From Phormidesmis priestleyi ULC007 (GTDB taxonomy: Bacteria > Cyanobacteriota > Cyanobacteriia > Leptolyngbyales > Leptolyngbyaceae), in contig NZ_MPPI01000004.1 in the NCBI RefSeq assembly GCF_001895925.1, forward strand, positions 1 to 64,000: a stretch of 64,000 nucleotides of DNA. Direction: 5' to 3'. Position numbers and translations under genes: made by a program. Under the pieces are notes generated by a model that saw nothing but the letters and a program-made list of their open reading frames with translations, was not told the DNA's origin and made no database searches. Within the stretch, counting starts at the first letter, position 1; each line of letters begins with the position of its first letter. This document shows, piece after piece, positions 52,594 to 61,502 of this stretch.

Positions 52594-53011
52594 ACCTTAA
52601 TTAAGAGAGTTATTTGAGGACTCGGAAACATGCATGGCAGTTCTGAGAACAACAAGTAAGAGGGTTTCAATCAACAATAATGGAGGAAAGGCTAAGAAGT
52701 CGGTTGCACCCAAAGTCTACCTAGTGTGAGTTTGAAGTCATCTGCGACGGGTGAACCAGACGTTAGACTTCACCCATTGAGAATTATGTGGGATGCAAGT
52801 TGAGGATACTGTCAACGATCGCCCCTCTAGCAAACTGCACAGCGATCGACCTCTTTTTACCTGACAATTTGAGAAATATCTCGTTGCATGGGGAAGCGAT
52901 TACCCGAAGGGGAACTTGCTTCGCAAACCGCCGATCGTAAAATCAGACCAGTGAGGACTGCCTACGCTGCCTCATAAGATACGATGAAGATAACTCTGAA
53001 GAGGCTTCGTT

Positions 53012-53386
53012 ATGACGGCAGCATCTAACAAGCAGTCAGCAATCATTCGTACAGAGCGAGGACTGACGATCGCAGGCACACGCATCACCCTCTACGATAT
53101 AATGGATCACGTGACGGCTCAATATCCGCCTAAGTTTATCCGAGGCTTATTTGAGCTTACGGGGGAACAAATCAATACTGCTTTAGCCTACATTGAGGCA
53201 AATCGTGCTGAGGTAGAAGCCGAGTATCATCAAGTTCTCAAAGAAGCCGAAGAACTTCAGCAATATTACGCAGAACAAAACCGTGAGCGAATCGCTCGAA
53301 TTGCTGTACAGCCTCCGAAACCTGGAACCGAAGCCGCTTGGGAAAAACTTCAGGCAATTCGGGCGAAGCGTCAGTTGAAAGCATGA
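53012..53386 (+). CDS. DUF433 family antitoxin-like protein
   Basis: The 124-residue protein has the DUF433 core near the N-terminus (RTERGLTIAGTRITLYDIMDHV, FELTGEQINTALAYIEANRAEVEAEYHQVL). It is followed by a charged coiled-coil tail (KEAEELQQYYAEQNRERIARIA) longer than in the copy at 31323. It overlaps the downstream DUF5615 gene by 4 bp (ATGA). Confidence 0.85.
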   Translation: MTAASNKQSAIIRTERGLTIAGTRITLYDIMDHVTAQYPPKFIRGLFELTGEQINTALAYIEANRAEVEAEYHQVLKEAEELQQYYAEQNRERIARIAVQPPKPGTEAAWEKLQAIRAKRQLKA

Positions 53387-53776
53387 TTTTCTTGATTGAT
53401 CATAATCTCAAGGGGCATGCTTTAGTTTTCTTCTGTGCTATTGGTCGTCAGGGTTGGCTTGATGTCGTCCCGATTCGATTTGTCACGTTTTCAGAAATGG
53501 AGTTATCGATCGCTAGTGATGACCGGGTTGTTTGGCGATTAGCTCAAGAAAACCAGATGATTTTGCTCACAGCCAATCGTAGTATGAAAGGAAAAGATTC
53601 GCTGGAACAAGTCATGCGTGAAGAAAGCACCTCAGCATCGTTGTGTGATTACGATCGGTAACGCTGATCGCCTGCTAAGTGACTCTGAATATCGAGGTCG
53701 TTGTGTTGAAAGTCTGATTGAAATTGTGCTCGATATTGATAGTTACCGAGGTGCAAGGCGAATCTTCATCCCGTAA
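53383..53776 (+). pseudogene. DUF5615 PIN-like toxin, frameshifted
   Basis: It starts MIFLIDHNLKGHALVFFCAI and keeps the PIN-like pattern through VVWRLAQENQMILLTANRSM, then stops at 53661 (frame SASLCDYDR). The following bases, read one frame over, give VITIGNADRLLSDSEYRG, RCVESLIEIVLDIDSYRG and ARRIFIP up to a TAA at 53776, the expected family C-terminus. The break lies in a TGTGTG run (~53641-53648). Adding one TG unit restores the frame, so it is either a contraction in vivo or a sequencing error. Confidence 0.75.
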
Positions 53777-53881
53777 TGTGACACTTTGAGAAACTCAAAG
53801 ATCCTTTGCTGAATGCTTAACCTGAGCTTTAAAAGCTTAAAGCCTTTGAGAAATCGACACTTCTCAAAGGCTTTACTTCTA

Positions 53882-53954
53882 CGAGCATGGAGGGACTCGA
53901 ACCCCCGACCCTCAGAACCGGAATCTGATGCTCTATCCACTGAGCTACATGCCC
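53882..53954 (-). tRNA. tRNA-Arg (CCG)
   Basis: The minus-strand sequence folds as a cloverleaf: acceptor GGGCATG/CATGCTC, D arm TAGCTCAGTGGATAGAGC, anticodon stem CAGA/TCTG with loop TTCCGGT (anticodon CCG), and T arm GGGGGTTCGAGTCCCTC. The discriminator is G and CCA is not encoded. It decodes CGG. Confidence 0.93.
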
Positions 53955-54029
53955 TCGTCACGTCAACATTATAGCACCGAAAACAGAGTCAAAAATCAAG
54001 GGTGAAGGGTGAAATTTGTCGCTCGATCG

Positions 54030-55220
54030 CTAAAAGTATGCCATCGGATCAACGGGTTCGCCGTTTTGTCTGACTTCAAAATGCAGGTGCGGCCCGGTCG
54101 AAAGCCCGGTTGAGCCAACGGCGGCGATCGGTTGCCCTCGCTCTACAGCTTGCCCTTCTGAAACGTAGAGTTCGCTGGTGTGCCCATAGAGGGTGGTAGT
54201 GGTGGTGCCGTGGTCGATGATCACTGCATTGCCATAGCCGCCATACCATCCGGCAAAAATCACTACGCCGCGATCGGCAGCCCGAATCATGCTGCCATAG
54301 TCGGCACCAAAATCTACCCCAGAGTGAAAGCGTTGATAGCCCAAAATCGGGTGCATTCGCCAGCCAAACCCACTGGTGATCTCGCCATCACTGGGGTAAC
54401 TCATCTGGCCCGTGCCCAAGACGACAATGCCATTTTTAGCGCGTTCTTCAGACACTCGTTTTTGAATCAGCGCTCCGATGCTTTGAGAGTCTTTTGCAAG
54501 TTGAGCTTCGGCAGCTTCGAGCGCCCGTCGATCGGTCTTTAAGCGATCGACTACTTTGTTTTGATAGGTTGCTTGCGCTTCAAATTCTGATTTTTGTGCC
54601 AGAAGCTCTTGGGTGAGCAGCGCAATTTGATTTTTTTGCTGTTCGACTTGATTTTGTTGGCGATCGAGCCGTTCGGCATCCGATTTTAAGTCAGTGAGAA
54701 TCTTACGATCGGTTTTATACACTCGCCTGAGCTGCTGACGACGATCAATAAAATCATTGAGGCTCTGACTTTGCAACAGCACTGCCCAACCGTGACTTCT
54801 GGGCTGACGCTGCAAAAAACGCAGTCGAGAGCCAGTTGCAGCTTGCTTTTGGCGATAAGTCCGATCGGCAGAATCCAATGCGATTTGCAGCGTTTTAAGT
54901 TGCCGCGTCGCCTGTTTTAACTTAGTTTCACTAACTTGAATTTGTCCGGTGGTGACTTGAATGTTTTTGCGAATGCCTTTGAGATTGCTTTGAGCAGATT
55001 TCTCTAGTTTTTGCACCCGATCGCGCTCTTTTTGCACCGCCGATCGCTGCTGATCAATTTGCTGCTGATGTTGCTTAAGGTCATCGAGACTGCTTTCTTG
55101 AGAGATGGCAGGGTGAGCAATCCATAGCAGACTGACTAGACACACGACTCCGATCAGCCTCTGCATTCCAATCGATCGCTTGGCCAGAATCTCAGTTGTC
55201 TTATACAACCAGGCAACCAT
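54030..55220 (-). CDS. M23 family murein peptidase (EnvC-like)
   Basis: The 396-residue protein has a signal peptide (MQRLIGVVCLVSLLWIAHPA), a long coiled coil (~50-260) rich in Gln/Lys/Arg and a C-terminal LytM domain. Zinc and catalytic residues are visible in FHSGVDFGADYG (HxxxD) and GPHLHFEVRQNG (HxH). The coiled-coil plus LytM layout matches EnvC/NlpD-type cell-division regulators or murein hydrolases acting in the periplasm. The Met at 55166 is an alternative start that gives the signal peptide directly. Confidence 0.92.
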   Translation of the reverse strand: MVAWLYKTTEILAKRSIGMQRLIGVVCLVSLLWIAHPAISQESSLDDLKQHQQQIDQQRSAVQKERDRVQKLEKSAQSNLKGIRKNIQVTTGQIQVSETKLKQATRQLKTLQIALDSADRTYRQKQAATGSRLRFLQRQPRSHGWAVLLQSQSLNDFIDRRQQLRRVYKTDRKILTDLKSDAERLDRQQNQVEQQKNQIALLTQELLAQKSEFEAQATYQNKVVDRLKTDRRALEAAEAQLAKDSQSIGALIQKRVSEERAKNGIVVLGTGQMSYPSDGEITSGFGWRMHPILGYQRFHSGVDFGADYGSMIRAADRGVVIFAGWYGGYGNAVIIDHGTTTTTLYGHTSELYVSEGQAVERGQPIAAVGSTGLSTGPHLHFEVRQNGEPVDPMAYF

Positions 55221-55308
55221 TTCCTCACATCCACGGCGTTGTTAAAGCAGACACCATTATTACCACAGATGTGAAAATCGGTTCAATGAGTCAGAGGTTT
55301 TGAGCCGT

Positions 55309-56202
55309 CTAGCTCGATCGCCGCTCGACCTGAAGGGCTGAGAAGGCACTTTCACCCAGGGCACGGTGCGCCGCCGCCGTGGGATGAATGCCATCCCAAA
55401 ACAGAAACCTATCGGGTTGACGACATCCATCTGGACTAGAGAGGCAACCACTGGTGACGTTAGTAAACCCGAAGTTAGAGGGATGAGTCTCAGCTTCTCG
55501 ATAAAGCGTATTTGCGTCTAATTGAATGATCTGAACCGTTGCTCCGATCTTTTGCGAAGCCGTCGCCAGAGATTGAGACAAGCTGAGGTTGTGTGTTTGA
55601 GTGGCCGCGCTAAGAGCTTGAGAATTGCTTGTGTTGCGCGTGGACGGAAGCTGCCCCAAATCGGGTAAATTGCCAACCAAAATCTTTCGGGCACCGACTT
55701 TCGAGAGAGATGCGATCGCCTGCATGACATTCTCAACGACGATCGCTGGCTGGGTTGCTTCTTGCAGATAATCGTTAGCGCCTGCCCAGACGACATAGAG
55801 GGCTTGCGAGTCGGCTTGAGCATGAGCGTTCGTAAAGCCGTTTATCTGAGTTAATAACCCTGGAACTCCATAGGAACCTTTTGCACTAGTAGTTGCGCCG
55901 CCTGCTGCAAAATTGGTAGTGCGATCGAGGGTCAGTGACAGCTTAGATGCCAGATGCTCAACCCAAACCGGGCCATTTGAGTAGCGTCCTTGAAAGTAGG
56001 GCGGGCTAGGAGGATAAGCGCCTCCAGTAGCCTTATAAATGGTGCCTGTATCTGAAAGACTATCGCCAAACACATAAATCTGATTGATCGAGCGGGCGAG
56101 TTCTTGAGTTTTGATGCCAGAATTCTGAGGCGACGTTGCAAACACGACCATAGTAAACGCCAAAAGTGCTAAAACTGCTGCAAAGATAGGGATTTTTTTC
56201 AC
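55309..56202 (-). CDS. GDSL/SGNH family esterase
   Basis: The 297-residue secreted protein has a signal peptide (IFAAVLALLAFTMVVFA). The SGNH blocks are FGDSLSDTG (catalytic Ser), a Gly-containing block II (FAAGGATT), GANDY (Asn block) and DGIHPTAAAHRA with catalytic Asp and His. Relatives are plant-like and bacterial thioesterase/lipases acting on lipids or phenolic esters. The substrate cannot be read. Minus strand, ~90 bp upstream of the M23 gene. Confidence 0.93.
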   Translation of the reverse strand: MKKIPIFAAVLALLAFTMVVFATSPQNSGIKTQELARSINQIYVFGDSLSDTGTIYKATGGAYPPSPPYFQGRYSNGPVWVEHLASKLSLTLDRTTNFAAGGATTSAKGSYGVPGLLTQINGFTNAHAQADSQALYVVWAGANDYLQEATQPAIVVENVMQAIASLSKVGARKILVGNLPDLGQLPSTRNTSNSQALSAATQTHNLSLSQSLATASQKIGATVQIIQLDANTLYREAETHPSNFGFTNVTSGCLSSPDGCRQPDRFLFWDGIHPTAAAHRALGESAFSALQVERRSS

Positions 56203-56230
56203 GGCTTCAATCAGGTTTAGCTTGACTCGG

Positions 56231-56400
56231 ATCTTGCACCAGTCTTAACGATTTCCCGCTCACCCGCCCTGAATTAAAATTCGGGCTAATCGCCAAAGTC
56301 CTCTCAAGAGGACTGAGCCAACCTTTTAACCCATTTCAATGGGTTTGAGCTACGAGCCAAGAACTTCAGTTCTTGGCGGTTGTTGCAAAAGGTGCAAGAT
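56231..56400. mobile_element. Miniature element, shell D, with hairpin core R4
   Basis: ATCTTGCACC (56231-56240) and GGTGCAAGAT (56391-56400) are perfect 10-bp terminal inverted repeats. The interior holds the CGCCCTGAATTAAAATTCGGGC-type core with arms GTCCTCTCAAGAGGAC and CCCATTTCAATGGG, related to R1-R3. It fills part of the 477-bp gap before sppA, and the remainder shows no gene. Confidence 0.75.
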
Positions 56401-56679
56401 TTAAGTTGAACCAGTCACTTGTCAACTTCTCAAGGCTTCAGCAGTGCAAACAGAAACCCCTGAAATAATCGCCACAGTTCTCAATCTAACAAACTATTTT
56501 TAGGAGCTGAGTGCGTAAATCCGAACTCGCCAAACATAAAGCTAGCGCCATAACACTAAGTGTGGGTGTCTAGTAATTCGTAAGAGCGTCTAGCATGGAA
56601 GGACGATCGCAGATTCGCTCTTGAGATACTTGCGTATACGATCGCAGACCTACACAATTTCACCCTTCACTCTATTTCT

Positions 56680-58476
56680 ATGCGTGACTTTCTCAAACAC
56701 ACTTTTGCCACCCTATTGGGCATTTTCATTTTTCTAGGTCTGAGCGTCGGCGGATTGCTATTTTTAGTGATTGCCACTGCCTCCAAAGACACCGGGCCGC
56801 AGGTGAAGGATAAATCAGTGTTGGTCTTCGATTTGTCTCAAAACATCACCGACTCCCGCCCATCTTCTTCGGCTCGTGAGATCGTCAGTGGTGCTCTCTC
56901 TGGCGATGAAACCGATACGATTACGCTTCGCACCGTTTTAGACACGATCGACCACGCCACCCAAGATTCTAAAATCATTGCTCTTTATCTTCATGGCAGC
57001 AGCGGCAATAATGCTTCTGGCTTTGCCACGCTCAAAGAAGTCCGCAAAGCGTTGACGCGTTTTAAGGCAACGGGCAAAAAAATCTATGCCTATGATGTCG
57101 ATTGGCGAGAACGCGAATATTATCTAGCATCTGTGGCAAACACGATCGCAGTTAACCCGATCGGGCAATTAGAGATCAATGGTCTCAGTTCTGAAAGTAT
57201 GTTTTATGCAGGCGCGTTGCAGAAGTTTGGTGTGGGTGTGCAAGTCACACGAGTCGGCAAATATAAGTCAGCCGTCGAGCCATATTTGCTGACCAAGCGC
57301 AGCCCCGCCAACAAAGAGCAAACCGAAAAACTCTTGGGTGATTTGTGGAGTGAATTTCTCGCAACCACCAGCAAAGACCGCAAAATGACCGTTCAGCAGG
57401 TTCAGAAAATTGCCGATAGTCAGGGCATTCTGAGTCCACAAGACGCGCAGAAGAAAGGTTTGGCAGATAAGGTTGCCTATTCTGACGAGATATCAGCAGA
57501 GCTTAAAACTTTGACGGGTGAAGACGAAGAGAATAAATCCTTCCGTCAAGTTACCCTCAAAACCTACGCCAAAATTGCCGAAGATCACCCTAAAAAGCGC
57601 AACGCCAAGCAGCAAGTTGCAGTGGTCTACGCGGATGGTGAAATCGTCAACGGGCAGGGCACAGCAGGACAAGTCGGCGGCGATCGCCTAGCTCGACAAC
57701 TCCGAGATCTGCGCCTCGATGACGACGTAAAAGCAGTGGTGCTGAGAGTCAATAGCCCTGGCGGAAGCGCGACTGCCTCCGAAATTATTCAGCGAGAACT
57801 TGTGTTGACTCGCAAGGTCAAGCCCGTTGTCGTGTCGATGGGCGACGTGGCAGCATCGGGAGGCTATTGGATTTCGACTTATGCCGATCGTATTTTTGCC
57901 GAACCGAACACGATCACAGGCTCGATCGGGGTTTTTGGGTTGCAGCCCAATATTCAAAAGATCGCCAATCAAAACGGACTGACTTGGGACGTGGTTAAAA
58001 CTGGACGCTTTGCCGACAGTCAAACGATCAGCCGTCCCAAAACGCCCGAAGAATTAGAACTGGTGCAGCGATCGGTCAACAAAATTTATGATCAGTTTTT
58101 GACCAAAGTCTCTGACTCTCGCAAACTCCAAAAGTCAAAAGTTGCCGCGATCGCTCAAGGGCGAGTTTGGTCAGGCAGCGAAGCAAAATCGCTGGGTTTA
58201 GTAGACGAGTTGGGCGGGCTAGAAGATGCGGTTAAAGAAGCCGCGAACCGTGCAAAACTTGGCGACGATTGGCAGCTAGAAGAATATCCTAAAACCAGCA
58301 CCCTAGAGGAGAAACTCTTGGGTCGGTTCTTGGGCGGTGACGAAACCAAAGCAACTTCTAGCGATCCATTCACTGACGAGTTGAAAAAAATTCAGGCAGA
58401 TCTCGCTTCTCTTCGCTCTATGAACGATCCCAAGGGCGTTTATGTGCGGCTTCCGTTTAATCTCCGAGTCGATTAA
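56680..58476 (+). CDS. sppA: Signal peptide peptidase SppA, 67K type
   Basis: The 598-residue S49 protease has an N-terminal membrane anchor (ATLLGIFIFLGLSVGGLLFLV) and two tandem S49 domains. The catalytic Lys is in GKYKSAVEPYLL and the Ser in VAASGGYWISTYADRI. It degrades cleaved signal peptides and, in Synechocystis, a homologue takes part in phycobilisome/light acclimation turnover. Length matches the long SppA type. Monocistronic. Confidence 0.96.
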   Translation: MRDFLKHTFATLLGIFIFLGLSVGGLLFLVIATASKDTGPQVKDKSVLVFDLSQNITDSRPSSSAREIVSGALSGDETDTITLRTVLDTIDHATQDSKIIALYLHGSSGNNASGFATLKEVRKALTRFKATGKKIYAYDVDWREREYYLASVANTIAVNPIGQLEINGLSSESMFYAGALQKFGVGVQVTRVGKYKSAVEPYLLTKRSPANKEQTEKLLGDLWSEFLATTSKDRKMTVQQVQKIADSQGILSPQDAQKKGLADKVAYSDEISAELKTLTGEDEENKSFRQVTLKTYAKIAEDHPKKRNAKQQVAVVYADGEIVNGQGTAGQVGGDRLARQLRDLRLDDDVKAVVLRVNSPGGSATASEIIQRELVLTRKVKPVVVSMGDVAASGGYWISTYADRIFAEPNTITGSIGVFGLQPNIQKIANQNGLTWDVVKTGRFADSQTISRPKTPEELELVQRSVNKIYDQFLTKVSDSRKLQKSKVAAIAQGRVWSGSEAKSLGLVDELGGLEDAVKEAANRAKLGDDWQLEEYPKTSTLEEKLLGRFLGGDETKATSSDPFTDELKKIQADLASLRSMNDPKGVYVRLPFNLRVD

Positions 58477-58602
58477 GTCTTAGATTGAGGTTACTGATTC
58501 AACATTGCGACACCCCAACTCTCGATCGGTGTTAAAACCGATCCGGTAAATGGGCAAATTAGAATGAATTGATCTTGTAGTGTCGCGATTTGTCATCAAC
58601 CC

Positions 58603-58845
58603 ATGGGTATAAAAAAACATCGTTCCTTCTTGTTAATCTTGCTTTGCAGTACTGCGGGTGTGATTGTAGGCGGAACCGCTAGCTGGGCGGAAAGTAGTCA
58701 ATGTTTGCAGGCAAAGGTGCTGACTAATCAGTGCCTCATTCAAGACCCGATCGTCAAAACGCTAGAAGGAATGGCAACCGGAATGATTGCAGGAGTCGGC
58801 GCAGGAGCAGGAGCCGCCTGGAATGCTAGGCGACCCTCTAAATGA
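58603..58845 (+). CDS. Small secreted hypothetical protein (80 aa)
   Basis: An N-terminal basic/hydrophobic stretch (KHRSFLLILLCSTAGVIVGG, TASWAES) looks like a signal peptide. The mature part has two Cys (SSQCLQAKVLTNQCLIQDP) that could form a disulfide, and a Gly/Ala-rich helix (MATGMIAGVGAGAGAAW) resembling a glycine-zipper. It may insert into the outer membrane. No family is assigned. Confidence 0.55.
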   Translation: MGIKKHRSFLLILLCSTAGVIVGGTASWAESSQCLQAKVLTNQCLIQDPIVKTLEGMATGMIAGVGAGAGAAWNARRPSK

Positions 58846-58927
58846 GGACGATTAGGAAATTATATCTGTAGGCCAATAATTATAAGGGTGAAGCATTTCG
58901 ATCGATGCTTCGCCTTTAAAAGTCAGT

Positions 58928-59350
58928 TTACGGGGTGCTTGGAGCAATGACGGAAATTGCTTGGTTCTTGTGTTTGCGGTAAATGTAAAAGTCGCTGTCG
59001 AGAGTGAGAATGGGACTGTCGGGATAGAGTTCGGCAAGGCGAACAAGACAGGCATCGGCAAGGGACATGGGGACGGAGCGGTATTGGGTCAGCAGGGTTT
59101 GCAGAGCGATCGCTTCATCTTCTATTCGCAAGGGCATTTGAATGAGTTCGTCGGCGATGAGGGCGAGAATAGTAGCTTCTCCAGAAGGTGTGTTTCGCAA
59201 CAGGAAGCAGGCTTCTGTGATGACGGCTTCACAGGTGATGACGGGGGATGGGACGCGATCAAGTTCGGCAACCGCCCAAGCATGAAACTGATCCTGGGCT
59301 TTCAGAGAAGCAACTAGCGGACCTGTGTCTAGTAGGACTGGATGGCTCAT
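58928..59350 (-). CDS. VapC-type PIN domain toxin
   Basis: The 140-residue PIN domain begins VLLDTGPLVASL (first Asp). Further acidic residues are in VITCEAVITEACFLL (Glu), SLADACLVRLAEL (Asp) and ILTLDSDFYIYRK (Asp). These form the metal site of VapC RNases. It overlaps the upstream antitoxin gene by one base (TAATG), the usual toxin-antitoxin coupling. Confidence 0.9.
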   Translation of the reverse strand: MSHPVLLDTGPLVASLKAQDQFHAWAVAELDRVPSPVITCEAVITEACFLLRNTPSGEATILALIADELIQMPLRIEDEAIALQTLLTQYRSVPMSLADACLVRLAELYPDSPILTLDSDFYIYRKHKNQAISVIAPSTP

Positions 59351-59583
59351 TATTCTCCAAAGCCTTCCATATATTGCGGGTTTGTAGACAAGTCGGATGG
59401 CCCACCGTCTAAGGAGCCGATGTAGTGCTGGGCGGCAACAGCGAAGGAACGGGGTGGAGTGACTGGGGTGAGGCTATTTTGTCGCTGTTGACTCAGAAAT
59501 AAAACGAAGTTGAGGACTTCTTGTTGTTGTTTGCTGGGAAGGGTGCGGAGATGCTCTAGAACTTGTTCTTCGATTTGGGGCAT
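59350..59583 (-). CDS. VapB-like antitoxin (DUF2281 type)
   Basis: The 77-residue protein reads IEEQVLEHLRTLPSKQQQEVLNFVLFLSQ, the DUF2281-type helical pattern, then a flexible Ser/Pro-rich tail (LTPVTPPRSFAVAAQHYIGS) that should wrap the toxin. It precedes and overlaps the PIN toxin gene. The 400 bp beyond, to 59982, show no clear gene. Confidence 0.82.
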   Translation of the reverse strand: MPQIEEQVLEHLRTLPSKQQQEVLNFVLFLSQQRQNSLTPVTPPRSFAVAAQHYIGSLDGGPSDLSTNPQYMEGFGE

Positions 59584-59982
59584 GGGTGTTTCTCCTGATG
59601 TGGATGTTCATTGGTTTAACTTCTAGCTTTCTAGAATTGTAAAAGCTAATGCCAAATACAGCCTCGTCGATCGTGCCGAGTCACTTACGAGAATTTGTTT
59701 CTCCTCTAATTTTGACGGCGATCGTGATTCAAGAGTGCTGAAGAATTAGCCTTACCTACAACATTAAACCTTTCTCGATCGTTGGGAACTGAGAGCAACT
59801 TATCCTGCAACTTCACCGTAACTTCTCAACCACGTCGCCATGAATAATCTAAGACAGCATAATAATGAGTGGTTGCGCGGCTCAATTTCAAACGAAGCGA
59901 GAAGTCTCCCGATCGTCGCAAAATAACTAAGTTGGAGTATTCCCCAAGCGGGTTCTCGGCTTTGTACTGATTTGATACTGCG

Positions 59983-60699
59983 TCATACAGATTTGTTTAA
60001 TGTAGAAGCGTCTTTCAGTTTTGAGATTATTTCAAGTACAAGAAGGTACTGAATTACAGCGAAACGATCTGCGGTTCCCAAGGACTTCAGCGAACGACAC
60101 TTGTATTCGCGTAGGTCAATAGTGAACCAGTCAGCACCGTCTCTATCGAGAAGAAAGCGATACCCTTCAGGAAACTCAAAGTCTTGATCAGAAAGGATTT
60201 GCCGCAACTGCTCTCTGGGACGTGGATCATCAGGGTCCCATTCATCAAAAAGAGGAAAATCGCCGTGGGTTGCTCTATTACGAAGATCTTTAACCACTCG
60301 CATTTTATTGATCAAATCTTGCGAGTAGATATTTAATTGACCGAGGGCTTTTATGGCTGCATGAAATGAACATTCATCAGTGAGCTGATGTAAAGTAGCT
60401 ACCGATGTTCCTTCTTCCAAATGAATTGAGCGTCCTCTAGCTTTGAAGATTTCAACGCTATAACCCTTTGCAACCAAGCAAATTATTTGGTCGTAAATTG
60501 CTCTTAATAAAGCTTCGCCAGCGACAATAATTGAGGCGCGTGAACATCCTGAAAGATAAGCATGATAAGCCTCAACAAAAAGCTTTGCAAACTGCTCCTT
60601 GTATGGAAAGGAGGGATGAGTTTCAAGGTAAAAAGCAACTACAGAGTCGCCAGCCCACGGTAGTATTTCCCTGCGAACTGTTTCTAAATTTTCTTGCAT
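59983..60699 (-). CDS. HEPN-like protein (238 aa)
   Basis: The helical protein includes VEAYHAYLSGCSRASIIVAGEALLRAIYD, resembling DUF4145/HEPN helices, and NKMRVVKDLRNRATHGDF, where Arg140-x4-His145 fits the Rx4-6H RNase motif. The C-terminal part (YRFLLDRDGADWF, RFAVIQYLLVLEIISKL) is unassigned. No nucleotidyltransferase partner is adjacent. It could be a solo HEPN RNase or a non-catalytic relative. Confidence 0.65.
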   Translation of the reverse strand: MQENLETVRREILPWAGDSVVAFYLETHPSFPYKEQFAKLFVEAYHAYLSGCSRASIIVAGEALLRAIYDQIICLVAKGYSVEIFKARGRSIHLEEGTSVATLHQLTDECSFHAAIKALGQLNIYSQDLINKMRVVKDLRNRATHGDFPLFDEWDPDDPRPREQLRQILSDQDFEFPEGYRFLLDRDGADWFTIDLREYKCRSLKSLGTADRFAVIQYLLVLEIISKLKDASTLNKSV

Positions 60700-60888
60700 A
60701 CCAAAACCTGTAATTCTGCTTTAGTAACTCTCATACACCTCACAGATCACTTGAAGAAATTTAACTCTGAGCGCCAACAGATCAGCTAGTCTAGCTACCT
60801 TAACTCGCCTTTGCTACCGCGTCCGCGATCGACAACCTCTTCAGCGAGATCAACACCGCATCATCGTGGGCGATCGCTCTCTAACTCT

Positions 60889-61446
60889 TCACAGTATGGA
60901 ATTAACCGAAATCTCTACATCAGGAAATGCCAAAAGCACGATCGTCCCTTGAGTCAGCCTCTCTACCGACTGATAATCCTCATTCTGCGGATTGCGATAG
61001 ACGATTACGTGGCGATCTTTGAGATTAATCACCCAGTAGTCTTGAATCCCCGATCGAGCATAGAGCTTGCGTTTTGCATCCGTGTCCTTGGCTAGACTGG
61101 AATAGGCATATTCGATCAATAGATAAACATTTTCTGGATAGGGATGACGGGTTGCATAGACCTCACCCAGCGCCTCCACCACTGCAATGTCTGGCTCCGG
61201 TTCTGAAACAGCCTCCGGCAGCGTAATCGGCTTTGCGTCTCGAACCCATGCCCGATCACCCAATTTTCGCCGGAGTAAGTCCGCTGATGTCGTATTCCGA
61301 TACGCATGTTCAGGACTTTCCGGCGACATTTCGACCACTTCCCCATTCAAGAACTCAACTTGTCGATCGAGTAAAACGCCAGCATTAATCATCTGGTGAT
61401 ACTCATCAAGCGCCCATTTAGCGAGAGTGATAGTCATAGCGCTCAC
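60889..61446 (-). CDS. Uma2 family (DUF820) putative endonuclease
   Basis: The 185-residue protein is a full Uma2 domain: WALDEYHQMINAGVLLDRQVEFLNGEVVEMSPES, SEPEPDIAVVEALG (Asp), VYLLIEYAYSSLAKDTDAKRKLYARSGIQDYWVINLKD (Glu and Lys region), and a C-terminal strand LAFPDVEISVNSIL. This short subgroup matches the truncated copy at 5932-6351 and shows what that copy has lost. YAYSSL replaces the more common (I/V)A(D/N)STL, a small active-site variation. Confidence 0.87.
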   Translation of the reverse strand: MSAMTITLAKWALDEYHQMINAGVLLDRQVEFLNGEVVEMSPESPEHAYRNTTSADLLRRKLGDRAWVRDAKPITLPEAVSEPEPDIAVVEALGEVYATRHPYPENVYLLIEYAYSSLAKDTDAKRKLYARSGIQDYWVINLKDRHVIVYRNPQNEDYQSVERLTQGTIVLLAFPDVEISVNSIL

Positions 61447-61502
61447 CTATGAAATGAGTGTCTATATGATCTGATGCTTACCTCGTATCGCATACCAACT
61501 TA

